A stretch of 64,000 bases of DNA from Diplonema japonicum (lineage: Eukaryota > Euglenozoa > Diplonemea > Diplonemida > Diplonemidae), in contig OZ025653.1 of the NCBI GenBank assembly GCA_964019335.1, positions 310,001 through 374,000 of the forward strand. The letters are read 5' to 3'. The notes under the pieces were generated by a model, which was given only the letters and a program-made list of their open reading frames with translations, was not told where the DNA came from and searched no databases. Below are positions 8,647 to 19,000 of the stretch, one piece after another (the stretch's first letter is position 1; every line of letters begins with the position of its first letter). A program made the translations under genes and the position numbers.

Positions 8647-11600
8647 TTATTGCCTTAACTTTTCCAGCTCCTTGGGGAGAGGAAAGCTCTTGTTGGCTTT
8701 GATTGCCTGAAGGGAGGTGCACCCTTTCAAGAACCAATTGCCGATGCTCGTGATCTTTGAAAGCGGTGCGAGATCCACAGCCTGAAGGGATGTGCACTCT
8801 CCCAAGAAGCTATCGCTAATGCTGGTTACCTTGGAAAGCGGTGCGAGATCCACAGCCTGAAGGGAGGTGCACCCTTTCAAGAAGCTACCGCCGATGCTGG
8901 TGACATTTGAAAGTGGTGCTAAATCGACAGCCTGAAGGGAGGTGCACCCGTTCAAGAACCTATCGCCGATGCTGGTGATGTCGGGAAGCGGTGCGAGATC
9001 CACAGCCTGAAGGGAGGTGCACTCTTTCAAGAAGCTATAGCCGATGCTCGTGACGTTGGAAAGCGGTGCGAGATCCACAGCCCGAAGGGAGGTGCACTCT
9101 TTCAAGAAGCTATAGCCGATGCTCGTGACGTTGGAAAGCGGTGCGAGATCGACAGCCTGAAGGGAAGTGCACCCTTCCAAGAAGCTATTGTCGATGCTGG
9201 TGATCTTAGAAAGCGGTGGTAAATTGACAGCCTGAAGAGAGGTGCACCTTTTCAAGAAGCTACCGCCGATGCTGGTGACATTTGAAAGTGGTGTTAAATC
9301 GACAGCCTGAAGGGAGGTGCACCCGTTCAAGAACCTATCGCCGATGCTGGTGACGTTGGAAAGCGGTGCGAGATCCACAGCCTGAAGGGAGGTGCACTCT
9401 TTCAAGAAGCTATAGCCGATGCTCGTGACGTTGGAAAGCGGTGCGAGATCGACAGCCTGAAGGGAAGTGCACCCTTCCAAGAAGCTATTGTCGATGCTGG
9501 TGATCTTAGAAAGCGGTGGTAAATTGACAGCCTGAAGAGAGGTGCACCCTTTCAAGAAGCTACCGCCGATGCTGGTGACATTTGAAAGCGGTGCTAAATC
9601 GACAGCCTGAAGGGAGGTGCACCCGTTCAAGAACCTATCGCCGATGCTGGTGATGTCGGGAAGCGGTGCGAGATCGACAGCCTGAAGGGAGGTGCACCCT
9701 TTTAAGAACCAATTGCCGATGCTGGTGATCTTAGAAAGCGGTGCGAGATCGACAGCCTGAAGGGAGGTGCACTCTTCTAAGAAGCTATAGCCGATGCTGG
9801 TGATGTTGGAAAGCGGTGGAAGATTGACAGCCTGAAGTGAAGTGCACCCGTTCAAGAAGCAATCGCCAATGCTGGTGATGTTGGAAAGCGGTGCGAGATC
9901 GACAGCTCGAAAGGAGGTGCACCCTTTCAAGAACCTACCGCCTATGCTGGTGATGTTGGAAAGCGGTGCGAGATCGACAGCCTGAAGGACGGTGCACCCT
10001 TCCAAGAAGCTATCGCCGATGCTGGTGATGTTAGAAAGCGGTGCGAGCTCGACAGCCTGAAGAGAGGTGCACCCTTTCAAGAACCAATTGCCGATGCTGG
10101 TGATTTTGGAATGCGGTGCGAGGTCGACAGCCTGAAGGGAGGTGCACCCTTCCAAGAAGCTAAAGCCGATGCTGGTGATGTTGGAAAGCGGTGAGAGATC
10201 GACAGCCTGAAGGGAGGTGCACCAGGACAAGAAGTTTTTGCCGATGGTGATAGACCCTGGCCCTGTCACGGTGGGCAGTGAGTCGAGAGAGAAGCTGAGT
10301 GACCTCAGCCGACAAGAGGTCCTGTCTTTGTATTTGCTTGCCAGGAAGTCATCAGCGATGTTGCCCCGCACGCCCTTCAGCACCACGTGTTCAAAGCCCA
10401 TCACAATGGGGACGTACCTCTCATCGACATGAACCAGGGAAGCCCCTGTGAAGTCAATCACCAAGAACGGTGGACGTTCCACCAGCTTATCAAGCAACTG
10501 AAGCTCGTCGTGCTTCACCACCTGCATCTTTCCCATCATTCCCAAGAACCCATCCATGCCTTCTTCCCACTCCACAACGAGGCCCTTCCTCTTCACTTCT
10601 TCCTCTGAGGTGAGCTGGCTTCCATTCTTCAAGGCTGCAACGGGATGATGCTGATGTTGGTTCGGATCGTGGTGGTGGTGGTGGTGGTGGTCGATGTTGT
10701 TGTTGTTGGTGTGCTCAGGGAAGACCTTCACCCGTCCCTTGTCTTGGAAGACAGTCTCGCTGTCGGCATCCACGAACAGATCGAAGTCGCTGCTGAAGAC
10801 CTCCACCCTGCGAACCCGTCCCAGCCCGTCCTTTGCGAAGGCTTTCTCTGCCGCCACCCGAACCTCCTCCACACCCGACCCCACAGCCACAAGAAGGGGC
10901 CTCCTCCTCTCCTCACCACCGAAGTCCGCGAAGGCCAGAAGCATCATCATCATCGTCGTCGTCGTCGTCATCGCAGGTGGAGTCGTCAGCACAGACAGAA
11001 CCTCAGAAGCGGTCGGGCGTTTCGAAGGGTCCTCGCAGAGGAGGCGCAGCAGCAGGGTCCCCACCGACTCCCCCACGAGCTTCGGGAGGCGCCTTTCCAG
11101 CTCACCCATCACAAGGACCCGGTTCATCTTCAGGTACTTCAGGAACCACTCCCTCAGCTTCTCATCCTCCAGAACGGCGAAGCACACGGTCACCCCGAGG
11201 GCCCACATGTCCACCTTGTTGGTGTATGGACCTACAAAGTCGGGTCCCATGAAGGCGGGGGTTCCCACAACGCTGTCGGCGGTCGCTCCAGAAAAACTAT
11301 GGATCATGCTGCTGCTGCTGCTACCACTTGCACCAACAACAGCCCTCGACAGTCCCAGGTCAGCCAGAACGAACCTCGTCTTCCCTTCAGAGGTGTTGTT
11401 GTTGTTGGTGTTGCTGTCGTCCACCATGATGTTCTGAGGCTTCACGTCCCTGTGGATCCAACCCTTCCCGTGCAAGTAGGCCAGCGCCTCAGCCACCTCC
11501 CGCAAGAGCCTCACTGCCTTCTCTTGAGAGAGGGGTCCCTCCCTCTCCAGGAGATTCTGCAGGTCCCCTCCAGTGTACAAGGGCATCACGATGTGGAGCT

Positions 11601-11853
11601 CCCACTGCGTCACCCCAGGAACCAGCTGCCCTGTCGTCCCGAAGTAGTCCACACACGGGACCACATTCCTGTGCTTCAGCTGCAGCATGTTCTGCAACTC
11701 CTTCACCCCCCTCGTGTAGTCCTCCTTCGTCGCCGCCTCCACAACCTTCATTGCGAACTCCTTCCCGTCAACCTCCCTCACAGCCATGTAAACAGACCCC
11801 TGGCCCCCTGACCCGAGGTGCTTCCCTTTCCTGTACTTCTCAAGGTTCTGCAT
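8647..11853 (-). CDS. Protein kinase with C-terminal BspA-type leucine-rich repeats
   Basis: Single exon, 1068 aa. I start at ATG 11853 (MQNLEKYRKGKHLG); the longer frame upstream runs through a G/C homopolymer and looks non-coding. Residues 1-310 are a complete Ser/Thr kinase domain: glycine loop GSGGQGSVY, VAIK-type lysine in EFAMKVVE, catalytic loop HRDVKPQN, DLG in place of DFG, GTPAFMGPD in place of APE, and DMWALGV. A His/Asn-rich low-complexity linker and an unassigned segment (about 310-530) follow. Residues 540-1050 are about 20 near-identical 25-residue repeats with consensus CTSLQAVDLAPLSNITSIG plus SFL.G, of the BspA/TpLRR class used in surface or protein-binding scaffolds. No signal peptide or membrane span is visible, so a cytoplasmic signalling kinase with an LRR binding array is inferred. 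Confidence 0.92.
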   Translation of the reverse strand: MQNLEKYRKGKHLGSGGQGSVYMAVREVDGKEFAMKVVEAATKEDYTRGVKELQNMLQLKHRNVVPCVDYFGTTGQLVPGVTQWELHIVMPLYTGGDLQNLLEREGPLSQEKAVRLLREVAEALAYLHGKGWIHRDVKPQNIMVDDSNTNNNNTSEGKTRFVLADLGLSRAVVGASGSSSSSMIHSFSGATADSVVGTPAFMGPDFVGPYTNKVDMWALGVTVCFAVLEDEKLREWFLKYLKMNRVLVMGELERRLPKLVGESVGTLLLRLLCEDPSKRPTASEVLSVLTTPPAMTTTTTMMMMLLAFADFGGEERRRPLLVAVGSGVEEVRVAAEKAFAKDGLGRVRRVEVFSSDFDLFVDADSETVFQDKGRVKVFPEHTNNNNIDHHHHHHHDPNQHQHHPVAALKNGSQLTSEEEVKRKGLVVEWEEGMDGFLGMMGKMQVVKHDELQLLDKLVERPPFLVIDFTGASLVHVDERYVPIVMGFEHVVLKGVRGNIADDFLASKYKDRTSCRLRSLSFSLDSLPTVTGPGSITIGKNFLSWCTSLQAVDLSPLSNITSIGFSFLEGCTSLQAVDLAPHSKITSIGNWFLKGCTSLQAVELAPLSNITSIGDSFLEGCTVLQAVDLAPLSNITSIGGRFLKGCTSFRAVDLAPLSNITSIGDCFLNGCTSLQAVNLPPLSNITSIGYSFLEECTSLQAVDLAPLSKITSIGNWFLKGCTSLQAVDLAPLPDITSIGDRFLNGCTSLQAVDLAPLSNVTSIGGSFLKGCTSLQAVNLPPLSKITSIDNSFLEGCTSLQAVDLAPLSNVTSIGYSFLKECTSLQAVDLAPLSNVTSIGDRFLNGCTSLQAVDLTPLSNVTSIGGSFLKRCTSLQAVNLPPLSKITSIDNSFLEGCTSLQAVDLAPLSNVTSIGYSFLKECTSLRAVDLAPLSNVTSIGYSFLKECTSLQAVDLAPLPDITSIGDRFLNGCTSLQAVDLAPLSNVTSIGGSFLKGCTSLQAVDLAPLSKVTSISDSFLGECTSLQAVDLAPLSKITSIGNWFLKGCTSLQAIKANKSFPLPKELEKLRQ
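8700..10230 (-). repeat. 75-bp coding repeat array (LRR units) with higher-order copies
   Basis: About 20 units of 75 bp encode the LRR array. Neighbouring units are so similar that blocks of four recur: repeats 8-11 and 12-15 (counted from the N-terminal side) are near copies, and 17-18 repeat 8-9. This points to unequal exchange or conversion in multiples of the unit. Unit 1, next to the kinase side, and the last partial unit are the most diverged. Confidence 0.9.
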
Positions 11854-12999
11854 TTTACGGTGTGTTCTTTTTTTATTATTATTGTAAATCTCCACTGTGT
11901 GATGGATTTCTTCCCCCCCCCCCCCCCCCGTGTTGAGAGAATGAATAAAGCATAACATGGAAACGAGCAAATGCGAATTCGAAGAAAAGTAGAGAGGGGG
12001 CGTTTGGGAATTGAGGGGGATCGTAGTACTTCGGAGTTGCACATGATTGTAAAATCATTTATTTGAAAGATAATTTCATCATAAATATTTGTAACAAAAA
12101 GAAAGAAGAATGACTTTGGTTGCTTCATAAACCGCCTCTAGCGGATGTTGCTGCCCTTCTGTGCTGAAGGATGCATGGCTGTGGGAAGGGTGGTTGTTGT
12201 GCTCTGTAGTCAGGCATGAAGGGGTCGGACCACTCTTTTCTCTGTGCAGTCGGTACTACGCATTGCCTTTCAAGTATTTCGCCTGCTTGTTCCATTCTAA
12301 TTTCGCAAGCCACTTGATTACTTCTGGCACAATCTGGCATGCACAGGTGGTCGATCACATTGCGTTCGTGTGTACAAATGGCAGGGACGTAGCCTAACGG
12401 CCTCACGTTCCTTTTTCGTGTTCAAAGTTGTCGACGGTGAGATCGTTACTACAGTATGGGACTACACCTTCACCGCCAACGCGTCTGCAGCCTCAACGCG
12501 CCCAACCTACCGCTGCCTTATTCGGAACGTCCACTTCTCATCGTTTTCTTCTCGGGCTCTGGCATTTGGGGTTTAAAATAGTGGTGTAAGGTGTCTGAAG
12601 CGAACAAAAGTTGGTGGGGTGGGTGGGAAAAAAAAAATCACGGGGGGAAAAGAGGGAAAAGAAAAACAAAAGAAAAACAGAGAGAGAGAGAAATACACTT
12701 CCCTAAACCCAACCCTTTCGGAAAAAAAAAAAAAGAGAGAAAAAAAAATAGGGAACAGCTTTCAATGAGAATTGATGAGAACCCCGCACGCCAGACGACC
12801 GTGGAGACGCCTGTCCACATGGTGTCGAGCTTAGGGCTGGGGAGGAGGAATGGGAAACACTATCTTACAGCCGATCCTTTTCCTCTTGATTTTAGCTTGT
12901 TCCAAATAAATAAAAACAAAACAAAAAAAAAAACGAAAAAAGAGTGGGGTGGGAATATAGATAATCTGACTGGCGTTATTTGATGTTTCTGCGTAGTGT
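11854..12999. other. Intergenic region, no supported gene
   Basis: It includes a C-run at about 11914-11930, A-rich tracts (12620-12760, 12900-12945) and a GC-richer part at 12130-12580 with short open frames on both strands that resemble no family I know. The 5' UTR and trans-splice acceptor of the LRR kinase and the 3' UTR of the carrier gene should lie at its edges. Confidence 0.4.
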
Positions 13000-13926
13000 T
13001 TACGCGCTCTTGATGGTGGCGGGGTCGGTGAAGTGGAACTTCTTGGCGCCGGTGGCACCCAGGACGGTGTCGAAGATGGCGAACTGCCCAGCGGTCAAGG
13101 TACCGATCATCACGCAACGGGCACCCAGACCAGTGAGGCACAGCTTCTTGAAACCAACCTCCCTCGCAAGGTTCAGGAGACGGCTGGTGATCGACCCGTC
13201 ACCACCGGCACCCTTCTTGTTCACAAGCGACAACAAAGTGTCGGCAGGGTGCGAGACAATGGCAGCCGCCACACCAGCAATCACACCAGACGCGAGCGAC
13301 ACGGTCAGCTTGGTCCCCTCAGACGCGGTCTTCACGTCGATGCTCGACATGGTGTAGATCTTCTCTGCGGCAGCACCCTGCACAGCGAACTTAGTCATTG
13401 TGTAAGGGATCTGCTTGAAGCAGATGGGCCCGAACCCAGAGTAGAACCCCCTCATCACACCCTCGTCCTTGATGATCTTGGGGAAGGCGGACATGAGACC
13501 GCTTGCGTACTGGGGGTTGGCAACAAGCTTGATACGGGTCGCCTCAAGAGGGCACAGGAAGATGTCCGCGATGAACTCAGCCACTGCCGCAGCACCGAGG
13601 TAGATGGGGAAACGGAACTTCCACGCGTCCTCCACACCGAGCTTCTCCGCCGCCTTGATCTTGAAGAACTCCACACCACCGAACTTGAACCACCCCTGAA
13701 CGAAGTACCCAACAGCGGTGGGCCCCAGACCGGTGGCAAGGGCACCCATACCCTCAGACGCCACGATCTGCTTGAAACCTCCGAGCATACCCCTGTTGTA
13801 CTTGACGGGGTCAAGCTGCATACGCGTCTTCACGACATCGACAGGGCACAAGGCACCGTGGGTCACACTGCAGCAGATCCCTCCCGCAAGGGCACCCTTC
13901 GTGAAGTATGTCAGGTCGTAGCTCAT
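13000..13926 (-). CDS. Mitochondrial phosphate carrier-like protein (SLC25 family)
   Basis: Single exon, 308 aa, typical length for a mitochondrial carrier. Three tandem modules of about 100 residues carry the signature Px[DE]xx[KR]: PVDVVKTRMQ, PLEATRIKLV and PADTLLSLVN (last one relaxed). Features of phosphate carriers (SLC25A3) are GYFVQGWFKFGGVEFFK, FLCPLEATRIK and KQIPYTMTKFAVQG. The protein would import inorganic phosphate into the matrix through the inner membrane. The start MSYDLTYFTKGALAGG places the first helix almost at the N-terminus; no cleavable presequence is seen. A second, diverged phosphate-carrier gene follows on the downstream side in coordinates (14326-15375), so the two are neighbouring paralogues rather than identical copies. 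Confidence 0.93.
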   Translation of the reverse strand: MSYDLTYFTKGALAGGICCSVTHGALCPVDVVKTRMQLDPVKYNRGMLGGFKQIVASEGMGALATGLGPTAVGYFVQGWFKFGGVEFFKIKAAEKLGVEDAWKFRFPIYLGAAAVAEFIADIFLCPLEATRIKLVANPQYASGLMSAFPKIIKDEGVMRGFYSGFGPICFKQIPYTMTKFAVQGAAAEKIYTMSSIDVKTASEGTKLTVSLASGVIAGVAAAIVSHPADTLLSLVNKKGAGGDGSITSRLLNLAREVGFKKLCLTGLGARCVMIGTLTAGQFAIFDTVLGATGAKKFHFTDPATIKSA

Positions 13927-14325
13927 TTTTTCTTTTTTGTGTTTTGTGAGTTGATGGCAGGTCCTGTGGGGTGTTGAAAAAAACAAGAACAATCTCCCCT
14001 CACACTCACGCTGGAACAAAAAAGGGAGTGTAGCTTTTGCTCGTTGCTTTTTTTCTTCTTCTTTTCATTTGTTGCTCATGTTATCGAATTATCGACTCAA
14101 GGTTGATAGTGGCAACAACTGACTTATACCGGAGGGGGGTATTGTTTTCTTACATTTTTATTTCGTAGGTTTAGCGGAACATCAATTCCATTTCGTGTGT
14201 TTTCTTCTTTCTGCCACCACATCATTATCGATTGGATTAACAAAAATCTATGTATCTCTAACACCTACCTGCCGTACCTGACACGAATACCTTGCATAGC
14301 AATTGCCCTTTTTTTTTTGCTCAGC
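13927..14325. other. Spacer between the two carrier genes
   Basis: No gene is seen. The minus strand just upstream of the 13926 start has purine/pyrimidine-rich stretches suitable for trans-splicing and polyadenylation signals, but no single acceptor can be chosen from sequence alone. Confidence 0.4.
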
Positions 14326-15375
14326 TTATTTGGTGACGATCTCGTTCCTCTCACGCTGCTCAGGAGTCCGGGCGACCGGCTTGCCACCAGAAGTACCCAT
14401 CCCGAAGGAGGACTTGAAGGTGTCGTAGATGTACCTGTTGTGTCACGTTGTTGAAGTCTTGAAACGATCATACCACTGAAGACCAGTGAGGGTGCCGATC
14501 ATCAGAATACGGACCCCAAGTCCCTTGGTAAATAGGTTGTAGGTGCCCATCTCACTGGCAATCTGTCCGAAGCCCTTGCCCTTGTTGGACTCTTTACCTG
14601 CAAGGGACACAAGGGTGTCGGCAGGATGCGACACTATAGCGCAGATGATACCAGCAATGTAACCAGAAGCGAAGGTTACACCCAACTGGGTGTTCTTGCT
14701 GTAGGTGTGCTTGGGCTCTGTGAGCACATAGGTGTAGAAGGCGTTCACAACCATTTCGAAGAAGTAGAACTTTGCCATGGTGTAGGGGATTTGCCTGCTC
14801 CACAGCGGCACCACCGAACCGAGGGGGAACTTGCTTGAGGGATCGGCCCTCATGGCGGTAATCGCAGCACCAAGTCTGGTAGGGAAAGTGTTTTGCGGAG
14901 AAGTTTGGATTTTCACCTTCACCATCTCCATGGGGCACAGAGCCACATCGGCAATGAACTCAGCTGAGGCGGATCCTGCAAGCCAGATCATCCCAGTGTA
15001 CGCAGCAGAGATATCTTCACCAGCTAAGTTCATGTACAAGTCCTTAAAATACTCATAAAATCCGAATTTACAGAATCCCTGCATGGAGTACCCGATCAAA
15101 GAAGGCAGCCAACCCTTAAGGAGACCAGCAGCGCCAAGACCTTCCTCTTTCATCACGGTCTTAAGACCGGACATCAATCCGGTGTACTTGGCGGGGTTCA
15201 CCTGCATGTTGCATTTCACTACGTCAAGGGGCGTCACGGCCATGTGGGTTAGACCGCATGACAATATACCGCCCATCTGGCATTTCATATAATAGTTGCT
15301 GTTGTGGGGAACTGATGGGTTCAGGTACCTGGCGTCCCATTTGCCCTCAGGGAAGTGACCGACAACGGTGGTCAT
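14326..15375 (-). CDS. Mitochondrial phosphate carrier-like protein, two exons
   Basis: Exons 15375-14474 and 14434-14326; 336 aa. The first exon encodes three carrier modules with PLDVVKCNMQ, PMEMVKVKIQ and PADTLVSLAG and the phosphate-carrier stretch SRQIPYTMAKFYFFEMV. Reading straight on gives a stop (FKTSTT), but a 39-nt intron 14473-14435 (GTATGA ... CAACAG) joins LTGLQW to YIYDTFKSSFG. That restores the tail expected for SLC25A3 proteins, whose last helix contains a QW-IYD motif. The intron interrupts codon TGG after its second base. The tail ends VARTPEQRERNEIVTK. The function would be matrix phosphate import. The first 25 residues (MTTVVGHFPEGKWDARYLNP) are longer than in the neighbour carrier. 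Confidence 0.93.
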
Positions 15376-15643
15376 TTGTATAACGAAGAAAAGGTATCTG
15401 TGGTGGAGTGGTGTGTGAAACAATTGACATAAAACATAAAATGCAAGATAAAAAATAGTGCGGGGATGTGTGTGTTTTTCTTTTATTTTATTTCTTTTTT
15501 TTTTTTTTTTTTTTTTTTTTCCTTCGTCTTTTTCTTCTCCCCTTCTTCAAATCTTTTATTATTTTTTCGACTTCGTACCGTACCCCGGGATCGATTAATG
15601 GTTAGGTGCCGTCAGGGTACAAAGAAAAGAGAAAAAAGAAAGA

Positions 15644-15679
<36 letters not shown>

Positions 15680-15701
15680 AGGGAAAAAAAAGAGAAAAAA
15701 A
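15376..15701. other. Intergenic, homopolymer-rich
   Basis: It contains T-runs (15497-15520) and an A-run of about 35 (15645-15678). No gene is seen. Confidence 0.4.
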
Positions 15702-16010
15702 TGGGGCTTTGATTGCAACACTAAAAGTGGCGTTAAGCGTGCAACGAAGCATGAACTGTCTACTTGATTACAGGGGGCGCACCGCGGCCGAGTTGTAGCT
15801 TCTTCTGCGTTCCGCGTCGCGTCCTTAATGCGTGCGGTGTGCAACTCAACCCTAGCCGGGGCGACCCGGGTAACCAAGATCTTCTTCTACTTGTGCAGTT
15901 TGCTGCAATACGTTCTTCACTCGGGCGCTTCCGGTGATGACCGACGAGGGGCCAACAGCGAACAACACATCTGATGTACTTCTTATATACCCAAGTTATC
16001 CCCACCACTG
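15702..16010 (-). repeat. Dispersed SINE-like repeat A, copy 1 (intergenic)
   Basis: About 310 bp match 23842-24168 with several small indels. On the minus strand the unit begins GTGGTGGGGATAACTTGG, has GCGCCCGAGTG followed further on by GGGTTGAG, and ends CAAAGCCCCATTTTTT. The two inner blocks loosely resemble pol III A and B boxes, so a tRNA-derived SINE is possible but not proven. This copy lacks about 20 bp present in copy 2. It lies between the XRN1 3' end and the carrier 5' end. Confidence 0.8.
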
Positions 16011-16053
16011 TGTTTTTTTTTTTTTTTTCTTTCTTTTTTTTATTATAACTCCC

Positions 16054-19000
16054 TCATGCAGACGGCTTCTTTTGAGCCTTTCGTTTCAGCATTTTCTTCT
16101 TGAAGCCCTGTGAGGTAGTGTAAGGCGTCGTTGAAAAAAAAAGAAAAAAAAAAAAAAAAAGGTATACCTGCCGCATATCTTGAACAAAAGGTATCTCCTT
16201 GGCCATGGTGGGCGGTGCTTGGAGAACTCTTATGGTCATCAGGCTGATCTCACCTGGTTCATGCCCCATCTGCGGGGACATAGGTGGCGGAGAGACATGG
16301 GAATCAGGTGAGTTGATCCCCAAGTGGTGATGGTGGTGCGACCGCACATGTTCTTTCTTCGCACCGATGGACGCAACACCCAACGCATCTGCCACCTCTG
16401 CGGGCAGTTTCATCGTGTTGTCAGGTGGCGACGGAGCCGAAGGAGGTGGTGTTACGTCGAGCGCCCGTGTCTTGCTCTTCACGTCAATCTCTGTCGGTTC
16501 TTTGCCTCCGCCTGCAATGTGCATTGTGGACTTCTGGGGTGACTTCAATATCGCCTTCGGAGCCCCGGTGTTGCACCTCACTGGCATTAAGCACGCCTTT
16601 TTGATCAACGCGCCCCTGTACGAGCTCAGCCGCCCGTTCAAGGTCGTCGCACCTAAGAACTCATCGTCGAGCACCACCTCTGCTGTCGCAGAGTCACTCA
16701 ACATCCTCACGACAACCCCGCGTGCCCCAAACGGTATCGCTCCCACAGCCTTCATGTTTATAACCCTCGCACCAAGCCTGATCAGTTCCTTCGTTTCGAA
16801 CTTCCCTGGCTGCGTGAGGAGCATGTGGTCCTTTGTGTGAAAGAATGGTGTGTACACGTCCTGCAGCTGCTTGTGCACCCTCATCTTGATATCAGGTTCG
16901 TCTTCCTGAACTGCATGGATCAGGGCCTGCTCAAGCTTCGCGATTTGCGCAGGGGGTACCATGTCCTCCGTGGCGCCCACCAGCGGTGCCTGCCAGTGCG
17001 GCTGCGCCTTTACCCATGCCTCGATCTCGTTGATTATTACGCTCGCGTTGTGTTTCTCCCATGCACCTGTGCGGAGGTGCTGCGGGTCGAAGCTGTTGAT
17101 GCTCTGTGTTTGCGATGCTTCTATCATTGGGTTGAACTTCTTGCAGAAGGTCTCGATGACCTTCCTTGTCTCGCTGGACACAATCCAGCAGCCTAGTTCC
17201 ATGTGCGAACTGCCAGCAGCCCTGTCAGCAAGGCGTGTCAACACGCAGTCCTTTGTCCCCATTGTCATGTAGTGCGACGTGTCCACTGGCGTACGCATCC
17301 CCTCTAGCCTGTACTTCGCACAGCCTAACCTGCTGTACATCTTCTCCTCACTCTTCACGACCAGGCACATCCCGATCTCTCTTGCCCCGAACGGTTTGGT
17401 CGTGGTGATGCTCCCGCACAGCAGCTCCAAGACACGTGGCGGCACGCCAATACCATGGGCGATGTCCTTCAATGTAACCCACGACGAAGTGTCGATGGCT
17501 GCGCTGAGGTCATGCGGGAGCTGCGGGCACGGCCTTGCTGCCTTGAGGGTGATATTGGCCTTGTTTTCCTTCATTGAGACGATCTCGCCGACACAGCCCC
17601 ACTTGTCTTCGCTAGTTCTGTTATGCGGGAAGTACATGACAGGCAGATGAAGGAGGGACCTTTCATTACGCGACTCACTGCGAGCAGCAGCATCGAGCAT
17701 GGGGAATGGGAGGGGGTTCCACTGCGGTTCTCGTTTGTCATCCAACTTGATGAGTTGCACAGGGAACAGGGCTTCTGGTGGTGCGGCCATCTTTTTATGC
17801 AACTCGTTCTTGATAGAGCAAACCCCTGCACAGAACTTCACACTCACCATAACACTCACATCGACGGCAATTCCCCTCTTCGTTAGGAGCTTCACGCGGT
17901 GCTCGTTGGCGAGAGTGTCAAAGGCACGTGCCTCTTCGGCATTGTTGTTTAAGGCGCCTTTCTTTCTGAGCACAGTCTTCTTGTCCATCACGGCGTTTAT
18001 CCTTGCGTACCTGTAGTGCGGCCAGTCCACCCACACCCATTTGTGAATGTACTCGCGGTACCTTTCGATGTTGCCCGCCTTCTCGAGTTTTATTATCACG
18101 CTTTCCTTGAAGCTCTTCTTGTCGAAGATCGTGATCTCTTGTTTCATGTACGTTGAGAAGTGCTTGGAGAAGAGGGCGGAGAAGCCGACAGCACCGCCGC
18201 TGACAGCGCCCGCAAGGGGCACGGGGTTGTGCTGGTCTCCGCTGGGGGATATGTATTCGGTCACAAGCATTGGACAGGACGCAGTAGGGCAGCCCGAGAT
18301 GGTCGAGGGGACGGTGACGACGGGCTGCTCGGGATCGTATTTGTACAATATAGAAGTCCCATTGGTGTTCCTGATGCGCTCCTCGTGGGTCAAGGTGTCC
18401 CTGACCTTAGCACTTTCCTTCAAGATGTCGTGCTCATCGAGGAAGGGGATGACCACCACACCCTCCCATGGGGCCCTTGCGTTCTCCCTGTCCACCGTCA
18501 GTGCCTTCGGGAAGGCGTAGCTCAGTGCCTCCATTTCCGGCAACTTGTGGTACGCAACAGGAAGACACCTCTTGATCGACATTGGGGGCAGCACACCCAA
18601 AAGCTGATCAAAAGGCAAGAAGGGTTGGTTCAATTCGAACTGCGTCTTCCCTGCTATATCCAGCAGGTTCACCTCGGCAAGGTCGCTCGCAAACGGAGAG
18701 TAGTGGAACGGGTAGAACCACCTCCAAGATGGAACCCCATCTACATAGTACTTCCACACCCATTCAATCCCCTCGACCCATTTCAGACACAGCTGCCTCA
18801 GCCCCGCGGTGTGGTCCATGCCCCAGTCAAACTTCTTTTTGTAATACTTCTCCTTCGCTTCTGTCATATTGGTGGTATGAGACACAGCTTTGAGCACCAC
18901 TTCAGGATTGTACCTCTTCTGTCGTTTGTTGTAATCTTCTTCCTCTTTCTCCCGTGCCTTTACCATTTCGAGCTCTTTCTCCCCCAGTCGTCGGAGGAAG

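Noticed and set aside
10645-11811. Long plus-strand open frame (388 codons) opposite the LRR kinase gene
   Set aside because: It is the reverse shadow of a GC-rich kinase domain; its translation is His/Arg/Leu-biased and resembles no protein, while the minus frame has all kinase motifs.
11854-12042. N-terminal extension of the LRR kinase to 12042
   Set aside because: It runs through a G/C-run and an AT-rich leader; the kinase fold begins a few residues after the ATG at 11853.
12125-12576. Overlapping short frames on both strands upstream of the LRR kinase
   Set aside because: No recognisable motif and neither frame keeps open at both ends; not called as genes.
13033-13977. Plus-strand open frame of 314 codons opposite the carrier gene
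   Set aside because: Shadow of the carrier frame; low-complexity biased translation.
16108-16167. Phe-rich insertion in the XRN1 tail
   Set aside because: Perfect GTATAC...CACAG borders and a poly-T core indicate a 3n intron rather than coding sequence.
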